A program made the translations under genes and the position numbers. The notes below the pieces were generated by a model that was not told where the DNA came from, ran no database searches, and saw only the letters and a list, made by a program, of their open reading frames with translations. Below, in pieces: positions 1 to 8,624 of a DNA stretch of 64,000 bases. Source of the DNA: Paraburkholderia caribensis (GTDB taxonomy: Bacteria > Pseudomonadota > Gammaproteobacteria > Burkholderiales > Burkholderiaceae); contig NZ_CP026101.1 in NCBI RefSeq assembly GCF_002902945.1, forward strand, positions 744,001-808,000, read 5' to 3'. The number at the start of each line of letters is the position of its first letter. Position 1 is the first letter of the stretch.

Positions 1-467
1 CGGATCAGCCGGTGCCGTGTGTCCAGAAAGAGGCAGATGAACACCTCGTAAGGCCGCGAGCCGATCAACAGCCGCAAATAGTCCTCGACGGATTCGGGGG
101 AATCGATCAGCGGACGCTCGCGCATCTTTTCCGCGAGCGCGCGCCGCGCCATCTCCATGATCGCCAGCAGTTGCGCGCGCTTGGCCGGGCCCACGCCGCG
201 CACGCCGTCCAGATCTTCTGGCGTCGCGTCGAGCATCGCGCGCAACGAGCCGAAGCGCTCCAGCAGCGAGCACGCGACGTCGAACACGTTGTGGCCGGGA
301 AGCCCGGAGCCCAGCACGAGCGCGACGAGTTCGGTGTCGGAGAGCGCCGCCGGACCTGCCTCGAGCAGCCGCTCGCGCGGCATGTCGCGGGTTGGCCACG
401 GCGGCTGCGGGCGGCGTGTCGGAGGCTTTTCTGCCGCAAAGTGCGGCATGATTATCGTGTCGGTCAT
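1..467 (-). CDS. radC: RadC family protein, partial (N-terminal ~155 residues)
   Basis: The gene runs off the left edge, so only the N-terminal part is present. The translation has the helix-hairpin-helix-like region (GVRGVGPAKRAQLLAI, about residues 89-104) and then the beginning of the JAB1/MPN domain (SRPYEVFICLFLDTRHRLI, near residues 137-155). The catalytic-type HxHPSG motif would lie beyond the window. The start at 467 is preceded by AAGGA with about 8 nt spacing; an in-frame ATG at 449 is an alternative. RadC (UPF0758) was historically tied to DNA repair, but its biochemical role is unresolved. It is divergent from fkpB-ispH, an arrangement common in Burkholderia. Confidence 0.9.
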   Translation of the reverse strand, partial: MTDTIIMPHFAAEKPPTRRPQPPWPTRDMPRERLLEAGPAALSDTELVALVLGSGLPGHNVFDVACSLLERFGSLRAMLDATPEDLDGVRGVGPAKRAQLLAIMEMARRALAEKMRERPLIDSPESVEDYLRLLIGSRPYEVFICLFLDTRHRLI

Positions 468-659
468 GGCAATGTCCTTCGAAATTCGGATGACGCGGCG
501 ACAAAGCGCTGCGCAGCAACGTTCCAGCCGGCTCGGGATATGTGGCTTACAATAGATCCTTTGCGCACGGCGCCCCCGGCATGGCACGGGCCCGCCGCCA
601 TGCGCGCGACCCGCGCCGCTGCGTTTGTGCGCCGCGCGCCACGACCGAACGAGTACCGC

Positions 660-1115
660 ATGAGCATCATCGACATCTCCGAAGTGAAACCCGGTTCGCA
701 CGTCACACTTCACTACCGGCTTTCGCTTGCCGATGGCGCCGAGATCGTCAGCACCTTCAATGACAAACCCGCTACGCTGCTGCTCGGCGCGGGCCAGTTG
801 GCGCCGCCGCTGGAAGACATTCTGCTGGGATTGAAGGTGGGCCACCACTCGACCTTTCAGCTAGAGCCGGGTCAGGGTTTCGGCCCGCGCAATCCGGAGC
901 TGATCCAGCGCGTGTCGCTGGCAACGCTGCGCGAAAACGCGATGATCGGCGAGGATTTTTCTCCGGGCGATCTCGTCGAATTCAATGCGCCGGGTGGCGG
1001 TCGCTACGCCGGCGTGCTGAAGGAAGTGGGTGAAACCTCGGCTCTCTTCGATTTCAACCATCCGCTCGCCGGCCAGGCGCTGACGTTCGAAGTCAAAATC
1101 ATCGGGATCCTGTAA
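660..1115 (+). CDS. fkpB: FKBP-type peptidyl-prolyl cis-trans isomerase (SlpA/FkpB type)
   Basis: 151 residues. It begins with VKPGSHVTLHYRLSLADGAEI, the usual FKBP beta-strand start, followed by the inserted-flap region and the EPGQGFGPRNPELIQRV segment typical of SlpA-type short FKBPs, and ends FEVKIIGIL. Family members isomerise Xaa-Pro bonds and chaperone folding in the cytoplasm. Only 2 nt separate its stop from ispH, so the two are surely cotranscribed; fkpB-ispH is also the order in Escherichia coli. The reading frame is open far upstream (from position 12), but the family start and length favour the ATG at 660. Confidence 0.93.
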   Translation: MSIIDISEVKPGSHVTLHYRLSLADGAEIVSTFNDKPATLLLGAGQLAPPLEDILLGLKVGHHSTFQLEPGQGFGPRNPELIQRVSLATLRENAMIGEDFSPGDLVEFNAPGGGRYAGVLKEVGETSALFDFNHPLAGQALTFEVKIIGIL

Positions 1116-1117
1116 AC

Positions 1118-2077
1118 ATGAGCATCACGGACACGACACTCGCCGAAGCTGAAATCCTGCTTGCGCAGCCGCGCGGATTCTGCGCCGGCGTCGATCGGGC
1201 GATCGAGATCGTCGAACGCGCCATCAAGCTGTACGGTTCGCCGATCTACGTGCGTCACGAAATCGTTCACAACGCGTATGTCGTCGAAGATCTGCGCAAG
1301 AAGGGCGCGATCTTCATCGAGCAACTCGAAGAAGTCCCGTCGGGCAGCACGGTGATCTTCAGCGCGCACGGCGTGTCGAAGGCCGTGCGGGCTGAGGCCG
1401 ATGAACGCGGTCTACGCGTGTACGACGCGACCTGCCCGCTCGTCACCAAGGTGCACATCGAAGTGGCGAAGATGCGCGCGGAAGGCTTCGACATCGTGAT
1501 GATCGGCCACAAGGGCCACCCCGAAGTCGAAGGGACAATGGGACAGACGGCCGAGGGCATGTATCTCGTCGAGGATATCGAGGACGTGCAGGCGCTTCAG
1601 CTCGCCGACCCTGAGCGCATCGCCTACGTGACGCAGACCACGCTGTCCGTGGATGACGCCGCGCAGATCATTGCCGCGCTGAAGGCGAAGTATCCGAACG
1701 TCAAGGAACCGAAGAAGCAGGACATTTGCTACGCGACGCAGAACCGCCAGGACGCCGTCAAGTTCATGGCGCCGCAATGCGATGTGGTGATCGTCGTCGG
1801 CAGCCCGAACAGTTCGAACTCCAACCGGCTGCGCGAGCTGGCCGAAAAGCTCGGCGTGCCTGCCTATATGGTTGACTCGCCGGATCAGATCGATCCCGCG
1901 TGGGTCGCCGACAAGCGCCGCATCGGCGTGACGGCGGGCGCGTCGGCGCCGGAAGCACTGGCGCAGGCCGTGATCGGCCGTCTGCGCGAACTGGGCGTGC
2001 GCAACGTGCGTGCGCTGGAAGGCATCGAGGAAAACATTGCGTTTCCGTTGCCGCGCGGGCTCGGTTTGCCCGCCTGA
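1118..2077 (+). CDS. ispH: 4-hydroxy-3-methylbut-2-enyl diphosphate reductase
   Basis: 319 residues, full length for IspH (LytB). This is the last enzyme of the MEP pathway, reducing HMBPP to IPP and DMAPP with a [4Fe-4S] cluster. The three cluster cysteines are visible at C22 (RGFCAGVDRAI), C106 (DATCPLVTKVH) and C204 (DICYATQNRQ). The conserved SSNSNRL and TAGASAPE segments that bind the diphosphate are also present. It is the second gene of the fkpB-ispH operon and is followed by a strong intrinsic terminator. Confidence 0.98.
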   Translation: MSITDTTLAEAEILLAQPRGFCAGVDRAIEIVERAIKLYGSPIYVRHEIVHNAYVVEDLRKKGAIFIEQLEEVPSGSTVIFSAHGVSKAVRAEADERGLRVYDATCPLVTKVHIEVAKMRAEGFDIVMIGHKGHPEVEGTMGQTAEGMYLVEDIEDVQALQLADPERIAYVTQTTLSVDDAAQIIAALKAKYPNVKEPKKQDICYATQNRQDAVKFMAPQCDVVIVVGSPNSSNSNRLRELAEKLGVPAYMVDSPDQIDPAWVADKRRIGVTAGASAPEALAQAVIGRLRELGVRNVRALEGIEENIAFPLPRGLGLPA

Positions 2078-2093
2078 CGACCTGTCCCCAACT

Positions 2094-2122
2094 AAAAAAG
2101 CGCGCCGCGGGCGCGCTTTTTT
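2094..2122 (+). terminator. intrinsic terminator after ispH
   Basis: A GC-rich stem (GCGCGCC / GGCGCGC) sits between an A-run and a T-run, 16 nt after the ispH stop. It is symmetrical enough to work in both directions. Confidence 0.88.
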
Positions 2123-2616
2123 ATTGCCATTGCCCACGAGAACTACCCTTAAAAACGGTGCCATATCATCGAAAAACAATCAAGGGACGGTGTCGGGGCG
2201 AACATTCTTTTTGTTTTCCGGGGCGTAATTTGGACGCTGAACGCCGATCGCGCCCCGTTTTACTGCAGACAATTGCCGTAATCCGCAAACGTACGCACAA
2301 ATACGGTGCATCTGCCGACTAACATAATATTGAGACGGAAGGATGTGCCGAAGTCCGCAGCATCAGGCTCGCAGCGAAATGTCTGCAACATCTGATGCTG
2401 CAAGGCGTCAGCGGTGGTGCAACTGATGCACGAAAAACTGGCGCAACCCGGTTGCGATGATGGGCGGGTAAGGGCCTCACAGCACGGTTGCAATGCAGGA
2501 AAACCCTGCGCTTCCAACAATATTGCCCGTCGCAAAATTGGAGTTACAATGCGCGCGTTCTCAGGGCTTGAGCGCCTCGGAACGCCAGATTTAGCAAGGC
2601 GCAGGAGACCTATTTA
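2123..2616. other. intergenic region upstream of livK, rich in inverted repeats
   Basis: About 490 bases without a credible gene. Visible structure: CGGGGCG occurs twice (2194-2200 and 2219-2225), either copy able to pair with CGCCCCG at 2251-2257, which is followed by TTTT; a 10-bp inverted repeat GCAGCATCAG/CTGATGCTGC spans 2357-2401 with a smaller nested stem; a 15-base palindrome CGCAACCCGGTTGCG is at 2442-2456; and the livK promoter follows. Locally AT-richer than the neighbouring genes. Confidence 0.6.
2523..2550 (+). promoter_or_regulatory. probable sigma70 promoter of the liv operon
   Basis: TTGCCC at 2523-2528, a 16-nt spacer, and TACAAT at 2545-2550. This predicts a leader of about 60 nt before livK. 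The only support is the match to the consensus and its position. Confidence 0.6.
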
Positions 2617-3819
2617 ATGCGAGTCAAGTTTGCTTGTGCCGTGTCCATCGCGGCCGCGGTTGCGATGTTGACCGCGTGCAGCAAAAAGAACGAAGGCGAG
2701 GCGGACAAGAGTGCATCGGCGGCGGTGGCAGTGTCGGCGGCGAGCGCGAGCGACGTGACTGTCGTGAAGATCGGTCATGCGGCCCCATTGACGGGCGGCA
2801 TTGCGCATCTGGGTAAGGACAATGAAAACGGGGCGCGTCTCGCCATTGAAGAGATCAACGCGCAGGGATTGACCATCGACGGCCGCAAGATCCAGCTGCA
2901 ACTCGACGCGCAGGACGATGCGGGCGATCCGAAAACGGGCACGCAGGTCGCGCAGAAGCTGGTGGACGATCGTGTAGTTGCCGTAGTCGGGCACCTGAAT
3001 TCCGGTGTGTCGATTCCGGCCTCGAAGATATATAGCGACGCGGGCATTGTGCAGATATCGCCATCCTCGACGAATCCGGCCTATACGCAGCAAGGCTTCA
3101 AGACGACCTACCGGGTCGTCGCGACCGATGCGCAGCAAGGTCCGGCGCTGGCGAACTACGCGACGAAGTCACTCGGCGCGAAACGGATCGCCGTGGTCGA
3201 CGACGCGACTGCGTATGGCAAGGGTCTTGCTGACGAATTCGCGAAGACGGCGGAAGCGGGTGGCGCAAAGATCGTTGCGCGCGAGGCGACCAATGATCGG
3301 GCCACGGATTTCCGGGCCATCCTCACAAAGATTAAAAGTGCCCAGCCGGACGCCATCATGTTCGGCGGCATGGATGCAACGGGCGGGCCGTTCACAAAAC
3401 AGGCAGCGGCGCTCGGAATCAGGGCAAAAATCCTTGGCGGCGACGGCGTGTGCACCGACAAGGTGGGGGAACTGGCGGGCAGTGCCGTCCAGAACCTCGT
3501 GTGTTCGGAAGCAGGACTTGCGCTTTCGAAGATGGAAAGGGGAGCGGACTTCGAAAAGAAGTACGACGCACGCTTCCACACGCCGGTGCAGATTTACGCG
3601 CCGTTCACGTATGACGCTGTATACGTGGTCGTCGACGCAATGAAGCGCGCCAATTCGATCGAGCCGCCCAAGGTGCTCGCTGCGATGCCCTCGACTGACT
3701 ACACAGGTGTAATCGGTCACATCGCATTCGACGACAAGGGCGACCTGAAAGAAGGCGCGATTACGCTTTACGACTTCAAGGACGGCAAGAAAGCGGTCCT
3801 CGACGTCGTGAAGATGTAA
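2617..3819 (+). CDS. livK: branched-chain amino-acid ABC transporter, substrate-binding lipoprotein
   Basis: 400 residues. It has a lipoprotein signal peptide with lipobox LTAC and acceptor C21, so the mature protein is probably anchored in the periplasmic face of a membrane. The rest is a type I periplasmic-binding fold of the LivJ/LivK family (VKIGHAAPLTGGIAHLGKDN near the start; SGVSIPASKIYSDAGIVQISPSSTNP in the ligand cleft region). A good ribosome-binding site (AGGAG) precedes the ATG. It heads the livKHMGF set but is separated from livH by 228 nt containing a terminator-like hairpin, so the binding protein is probably made in excess over the permease. Substrate (Leu/Ile/Val) is inferred from family and context. 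Confidence 0.93.
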   Translation: MRVKFACAVSIAAAVAMLTACSKKNEGEADKSASAAVAVSAASASDVTVVKIGHAAPLTGGIAHLGKDNENGARLAIEEINAQGLTIDGRKIQLQLDAQDDAGDPKTGTQVAQKLVDDRVVAVVGHLNSGVSIPASKIYSDAGIVQISPSSTNPAYTQQGFKTTYRVVATDAQQGPALANYATKSLGAKRIAVVDDATAYGKGLADEFAKTAEAGGAKIVAREATNDRATDFRAILTKIKSAQPDAIMFGGMDATGGPFTKQAAALGIRAKILGGDGVCTDKVGELAGSAVQNLVCSEAGLALSKMERGADFEKKYDARFHTPVQIYAPFTYDAVYVVVDAMKRANSIEPPKVLAAMPSTDYTGVIGHIAFDDKGDLKEGAITLYDFKDGKKAVLDVVKM

Positions 3820-3838
3820 TGACGGGACGTACAGCCTG

Positions 3839-3870
3839 ACGGCACCGGACCATCCGACGGTGCCGTTTTT
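3839..3870 (+). terminator. terminator-like hairpin between livK and livH
   Basis: A 9-bp stem (ACGGCACCG / CGGTGCCGT) is followed by TTTTT, 19 nt after the livK stop. It could be a partial terminator or mRNA-stabilising hairpin that sets a higher level of binding protein than permease. Confidence 0.8.
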
Positions 3871-4047
3871 GCATCCGCGTCGAGCGCGCGGGCCGCTGCA
3901 ACCCAGTGGCTACAGACGCTCGACGAAGATAACCCTTACCGGTCTTTTACATCAGTACCCGCAGTGCCGTTGCGATTTACGTGAAGCATCAGGGCCAACC
4001 GGCAGATGAAGAGCGTGAATCCAGTCGCACGGGCTAAGGAGCATTAA

Positions 4048-4998
4048 ATGGATATTTTCATCCAGCAGGTTCTCAACGGACTGGTGCTTGGCAGCGTCTA
4101 CGCCATCATCGCACTGGGCTACACGATGGTGTACGGCATTCTCGGCATCATCAACTTCGCGCACGGCGACGTGCTGATGGTGGGCGCGATGGTCGCGCTC
4201 TCGGCCATCGGCGTGTTGCAGAATCATTTCCCCGGTCTCGGCAACGTGCCGACGCTGTGCATTGCGCTGGTCATCGCGGCCGTCGTGTGCGCGGTAGTGG
4301 GCTACACGATCGAGCGGGTGGCGTACCGGCCGTTGCGCAAGGCGCCGCGTCTCGCCCCGCTGATCACCGCGATCGGCGTGTCGATCCTGCTGCAGACGCT
4401 CGCGATGATGATCTGGTCGCGCAACCCACTGCCGTTCCCGCAGCTGCTGCCGACCGATCCGCTGAACGTGATCAAGGCCACCGATACGACGCCTGGCGCC
4501 GTGATCTCGATGACTGAAATCGTGATCATCGTCGTCGCGTTCCTCGTGATGGCGGGCCTGCTGCTCCTCGTGCACAAGACCAAGCTCGGCCGCGCGATGC
4601 GCGCGATCGCCGAGAACCCGGGCGTCGCTTCCCTGATGGGCGTGAACCCGAACTTCGTGATCTCGGCGACCTTCATGATCGGCTCGGCGCTCGCAGCGCT
4701 GGCGGGCGTGATGATCGCGTCGGAATACGGCAACGCGCACTTCTACATGGGCTTCATCCCCGGCCTGAAGGCGTTCACGGCAGCGGTGCTGGGCGGTATC
4801 GGCAATCTCGGCGGCGCGATGGTGGGCGGCGTGATTCTCGGTCTGATCGAACAGCTGGGCGCCGGCTATATCGGCAACCTCACGGGTGGCGTGTTCGGCA
4901 GTAACTACCAGGACGTGTTCGCATTCATCGTGCTGATCATCGTGCTGGTGTTCCGTCCGTCGGGCCTGCTGGGCGAACGTGTCGCGGATCGTGCCTAA
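4048..4998 (+). CDS. livH: branched-chain amino-acid ABC transporter permease LivH
   Basis: 316 residues, about eight hydrophobic segments. Starts IFIQQVLNGLVLGSVYAIIA and contains GYTMVYGILGIINFAHGDVLM, the hallmark LivH opening. A C-terminal EAA-type loop (AIAENPGVASLMGVNP) should contact the ATPases. It is an inner-membrane subunit forming the channel with LivM. The start is backed by AAGGAG 6 nt upstream. It is 27 nt ahead of livM. Confidence 0.96.
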   Translation: MDIFIQQVLNGLVLGSVYAIIALGYTMVYGILGIINFAHGDVLMVGAMVALSAIGVLQNHFPGLGNVPTLCIALVIAAVVCAVVGYTIERVAYRPLRKAPRLAPLITAIGVSILLQTLAMMIWSRNPLPFPQLLPTDPLNVIKATDTTPGAVISMTEIVIIVVAFLVMAGLLLLVHKTKLGRAMRAIAENPGVASLMGVNPNFVISATFMIGSALAALAGVMIASEYGNAHFYMGFIPGLKAFTAAVLGGIGNLGGAMVGGVILGLIEQLGAGYIGNLTGGVFGSNYQDVFAFIVLIIVLVFRPSGLLGERVADRA

Positions 4999-5025
4999 CG
5001 GGCGCAAGGGTAAGGAGCAAACATA

Positions 5026-6195
5026 ATGACCTCAATTCAACCGATCGAGCCGTCCACGACGCTCATCCCTGAACGGAACCTGACGAAGACGCTGACGGTG
5101 GGCATCATCACCGCCGTGTTCGTGATCGCAGCGCCCTTTGTCATCGGCACGGCCGGCGGCAACTACTGGGTCCGCGTGCTCGACTTCGCGATGCTGTATG
5201 TGATGCTCGCGCTAGGTCTGAACGTGGTGGTCGGCTTTGCCGGCCTGCTGGATTTGGGCTACATCGCGTTCTATGCGGTCGGCGCGTACACGGCAGCGTT
5301 GCTGAGCTCGCCGCATCTGTCGTCGCAGTTCGAATGGATCGCGCATCTCGCGCCGGGCGGCCTGCACGTGCCGTTCCTGATTATCGTGCCGTGCGCGATG
5401 GCAGTCGCCGCGATCTGCGGGGTGATACTCGGTGCGCCGACTTTGCGTCTGCGCGGCGACTACCTCGCGATCGTGACGTTGGGCTTCGGGGAAATCGTGC
5501 GGATCTTCCTGAACAACCTCGACCGTCCGGCGAACATCACGAACGGCCCGAAAGGCATCACGGGCATCGACCCCGTTCACGTCGGCGATTTCAGCCTCTC
5601 GCAGACGCACTCGCTGTTCGGCCTGACGATTCCGTCGGTGTACTCGTACTACTACCTGTTCGTGCTGTGCGCGCTGTTCGTGATCTGGGTGTGTACGCGT
5701 TTGCAGCACTCGCGTATCGGCCGTGCATGGGCGGCGATCCGCGAAGACGAAATCGCCGCCAAGGCGATGGGCATCAACACGCGTGACGTGAAGCTGCTGG
5801 CGTTCGCGATGGGCGCGTCGTTCGGCGGCCTGTCGGGCGCGATGTTCGGCGCGTTCCAGGGCTTCGTGTCGCCAGAATCGTTCACGCTGCCGGAATCGAT
5901 CGTCGTGCTGGCCTGCGTGGTGCTGGGCGGCATGGGCCATATCCCGGGCGTGATCCTTGGCGCGGTGCTGCTCGCCGTGCTGCCCGAATTCCTGCGTTCG
6001 ACGATGGGTCCGCTGCAACACCTGATCTTCGGTCATGAAATCGTCGATACGGAAGTGATTCGTCAGCTCGTGTACGCACTCGCGATGGTGCTGATCATGC
6101 TGTACCGCTCGGAAGGCCTGTGGCCGTCGCCGAAGCACGAAGACAAGATCGCGAAGATTGCGAAGCGCAGCAACAAGAAGCCGGTGCGCGCTTAA
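5026..6195 (+). CDS. livM: branched-chain amino-acid ABC transporter permease LivM
   Basis: 389 residues, a multi-spanning inner-membrane protein. It has the LivM core motifs (LGLNVVVGFAGLLDLGYIAFYAVGAY split over two helices) and the cytoplasmic coupling loop (SRIGRAWAAIREDEIAAKAMGIN). The C-terminal tail is short and basic. A ribosome-binding site (AAGGAG) lies just upstream, and livG follows after 20 nt. Confidence 0.96.
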   Translation: MTSIQPIEPSTTLIPERNLTKTLTVGIITAVFVIAAPFVIGTAGGNYWVRVLDFAMLYVMLALGLNVVVGFAGLLDLGYIAFYAVGAYTAALLSSPHLSSQFEWIAHLAPGGLHVPFLIIVPCAMAVAAICGVILGAPTLRLRGDYLAIVTLGFGEIVRIFLNNLDRPANITNGPKGITGIDPVHVGDFSLSQTHSLFGLTIPSVYSYYYLFVLCALFVIWVCTRLQHSRIGRAWAAIREDEIAAKAMGINTRDVKLLAFAMGASFGGLSGAMFGAFQGFVSPESFTLPESIVVLACVVLGGMGHIPGVILGAVLLAVLPEFLRSTMGPLQHLIFGHEIVDTEVIRQLVYALAMVLIMLYRSEGLWPSPKHEDKIAKIAKRSNKKPVRA

Positions 6196-6215
6196 CCGAC
6201 AGGGGAGCAGAAAAC

Positions 6216-6992
6216 ATGAGCGACAAGAAAATCCGTCTGTCCGTGAAGGGCGTGAACAAGCGCTTCGGCGGTTTGCAGGCGCTGTCGGATGTCGGCCTCG
6301 AGATCGAGGAAGGCACGATTTACGGTCTGATCGGTCCGAACGGCGCCGGCAAGACCACGTTCTTCAACGTGATTACCGGTCTCTACACGCCGGACTCGGG
6401 CGAGTTCAAGCTCGACGGCACGCCTTACACGCCGACGGCTGTGTATCAGGTGGCGAAGGCGGGCATCGCGCGTACGTTCCAGAACATCCGTCTGTTCGGC
6501 GGGATGACTGCGCTGGAAAACGTGATGGTCGGCCGTCACGTGCGCACGAAGCACGGCCTGCTTGGCGCCGTGTTCCAGACGCCGGCTGAGCGCCAGGAAG
6601 AGCGCGAGATCAAGGAACGCGCGCTGGAACTGCTCGAATACGTGGGCGTGCTGCAGTATGCGGACTACACGTCGCGCAACCTGTCGTACGGTCACCAGCG
6701 CCGTCTGGAGATCGCGCGCGCACTGGCGACCGATCCGAAGCTGCTCGCACTCGACGAACCGGCCGCCGGCATGAACGCCACGGAGAAGGTCGAACTGACG
6801 AAGCTGCTCGACAAGATTCGTGCGGACGGCAAGACGATCCTGCTGATCGAGCACGACGTGAAACTGGTGATGGGCCTGTGCAACCGGATGACAGTGCTCG
6901 ACTATGGCAAGGTGATCGCTGAAGGTCTGCCGCACGACGTGCAGAAGGACCCGAAGGTGATCGAGGCTTATCTGGGTGCGGGGGTCCACTGA
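6216..6992 (+). CDS. livG: branched-chain amino-acid ABC transporter ATP-binding protein LivG
   Basis: 258 residues. Walker A GPNGAGKTT at about 40-48, ABC signature LSYGHQRRLEIARA at about 155-168, Walker B LLALDEPAAGMN, and switch histidine in LLIEHDVKLVM. The LSYGHQ variant of the signature and the GMN after Walker B are characteristic of LivG. The start at 6216 was chosen because GGGGAGCAG lies about 8 nt upstream and it matches the family start; the frame is open further upstream inside livM. The stop overlaps the livF start by one base. Confidence 0.96.
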   Translation: MSDKKIRLSVKGVNKRFGGLQALSDVGLEIEEGTIYGLIGPNGAGKTTFFNVITGLYTPDSGEFKLDGTPYTPTAVYQVAKAGIARTFQNIRLFGGMTALENVMVGRHVRTKHGLLGAVFQTPAERQEEREIKERALELLEYVGVLQYADYTSRNLSYGHQRRLEIARALATDPKLLALDEPAAGMNATEKVELTKLLDKIRADGKTILLIEHDVKLVMGLCNRMTVLDYGKVIAEGLPHDVQKDPKVIEAYLGAGVH

Positions 6993-7708
6993 TGGCTACG
7001 GCAATGTTGAAAATCAAGGGCCTGCAGGTCAACTACGGCGGCATTCAGGCCGTCAAGGGTGTCGACCTGGAGATCGCGCAGGGCGAGCTCGTGACGCTGA
7101 TCGGCGCGAATGGCGCGGGCAAGACGACGACCATGAAGGCCATTACGGGCCTGAAGCCGTACTCGGCTGGCGATATCGAGTACATGGGGCAGTCGATCAA
7201 GGGCGTGCCGCCGCATGAGCTTTTGAAGCGCGGCCTCGCGATGGTGCCGGAAGGGCGCGGGATCTTCGCGCGCATGTCGATTGTCGAGAACATGCAGATG
7301 GGTGCTTATCTGCGCAGCGATACCGAAGGCATCAAGAAGGACGTCGAGCGGATGTTCGGGTTCTTTCCTCGCCTGAAGGAACGTGCTACTCAGCTGGCCG
7401 GTACGCTCTCCGGCGGTGAACAGCAGATGCTGGCGATGGCGCGTGCTGTTATCTCGAAGCCGAAGCTGTTGCTGCTCGACGAGCCGTCGATGGGTTTGTC
7501 TCCGATCATGGTCGAGAAGATCTTCGAAGTGGTGCGCGAGATTTCCAAGGAAGGCATCACGGTCATGCTCGTTGAGCAGAATGCTCGGCTTGCGCTGCAG
7601 GCGGCTGACCGTGGTTATGTGATGGATTCAGGTACTGTCACGATGTCTGGCGACGCCAAGCAGATGCTCGATGATCCGAAGGTGCGGGCCGCGTATCTCG
7701 GCGAGTAA
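6992..7708 (+). CDS. livF: branched-chain amino-acid ABC transporter ATP-binding protein LivF
   Basis: 238 residues. Walker A GANGAGKTT at about 38-46, signature LSGGEQQMLAMARA near 138-151, Walker B LLLLDEPSMGLSP, and switch His replaced by the usual LivF glutamine in MLVEQNARLAL. The ATG overlaps the livG stop (TGATG), implying translational coupling. Codon choice becomes T-richer at third positions in the last third of the gene, unlike the rest of the operon (see findings). It is the last gene of the liv operon. Confidence 0.96.
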   Translation: MATAMLKIKGLQVNYGGIQAVKGVDLEIAQGELVTLIGANGAGKTTTMKAITGLKPYSAGDIEYMGQSIKGVPPHELLKRGLAMVPEGRGIFARMSIVENMQMGAYLRSDTEGIKKDVERMFGFFPRLKERATQLAGTLSGGEQQMLAMARAVISKPKLLLLDEPSMGLSPIMVEKIFEVVREISKEGITVMLVEQNARLALQAADRGYVMDSGTVTMSGDAKQMLDDPKVRAAYLGE

Positions 7709-7743
7709 CTTTCGCGGTTGGTTTTTTTTGTTTTAGCAGGGAG

Positions 7744-7773
7744 GGCTGCACGTTCAGGCGTGTGGCCTTTTTT
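7744..7773 (+). terminator. probable terminator of the liv operon
   Basis: Stem GGCTGCACG / CGTGTGGCC (two G-T pairs) with a 6-base loop, followed by six T. It lies 35 nt after the livF stop and just outside the large palindrome. Confidence 0.65.
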
Positions 7774-7937
7774 GTTTTGTCGTGGGGTTGGGTTTTGGTT
7801 TTGGCTTCGCCTTTGCTTCTTTTGGCGTCCGCGTTATGCCTTCGCGATTCACACGTCGCCGTTCGGTGTTTTGGTCTTTGCGCTGGCATCCGCGTTACGT
7901 TAGCGTGCTTCAGGCGTCGCCCCTGTGCGGGGCGGCA

Positions 7938-7971
7938 CCTACTTTTCTTTGCCGCCGCAAAGAAAAGTAGG
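7938..7971. repeat. 15-bp stem hairpin in left arm of repeat A
   Basis: CCTACTTTTCTTTGC, loop CGCC, then the exact complement. The same 34 bases, or their complement, occur at 8451-8484, 45703-45736 and 46215-46248. Confidence 0.92.
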
Positions 7972-8450
7972 CAAAAGAAAGCGGCTCACACCGCCAGTGC
8001 TTGACGTTTGCCCACGGGCCCCCCACGTCCCCGTACTTCACGCGGCAGCATATCTGTTCGCCTTCGCTGCCAGCGCTCTCTATGTACGCCTCACCCGCTT
8101 CATATACCCGCGTCACAGCACGCCACGCCAGACAGTCCTCCGTCGCCCAGGTGGCAAACTGTGTGTAGGTCGGCGCGCCGCACAACTCGGCGTTCTTGCA
8201 AGAAACACCGTCCCCGCTTTTCAGTCCGGAGTGGTGCGCGTATGGCGCGAAGGCCGACACACAGTTTGCCACCTGGGCGGCACATACCATTCGCTGCCGC
8301 TGGCCCGGGTACGGGTAATTGAAGCGGGTGAGGCGTTTGTTCGAAGCGTTGGCAACGGGCACCAACCAAGGCGCTGGTGTGTGAAGGATGGGGACGTTGG
8401 GGGCCCGTGGGTAAACGTCAAGCACTGGCGGTGTGAGCCGCTTTCTTTTG

Positions 8451-8484
8451 CCTACTTTTCTTTGCGGCGGCAAAGAAAAGTAGG
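8451..8484. repeat. 15-bp stem hairpin in right arm of repeat A
   Basis: Inverse copy of the hairpin at 7938-7971, with the loop complementary (GGCG). Confidence 0.92.
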
Positions 8485-8624
8485 TGCCGCCCCGCACAGG
8501 GGCGACGCGTGAAGCGAGCTAACGTAACGCGGATGCCAGCGCAAAGGCCGAAACGCCGAACGGCGAACGGCGACGTGTGAATCGCGAAGGCATAACGCGG
8601 CTGCCAGAAGAAGCGAAGGCGAAG

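Noticed and set aside
12..659. In-frame extension upstream of fkpB
   Set aside because: It is antisense to radC and the FKBP fold starts at 660.
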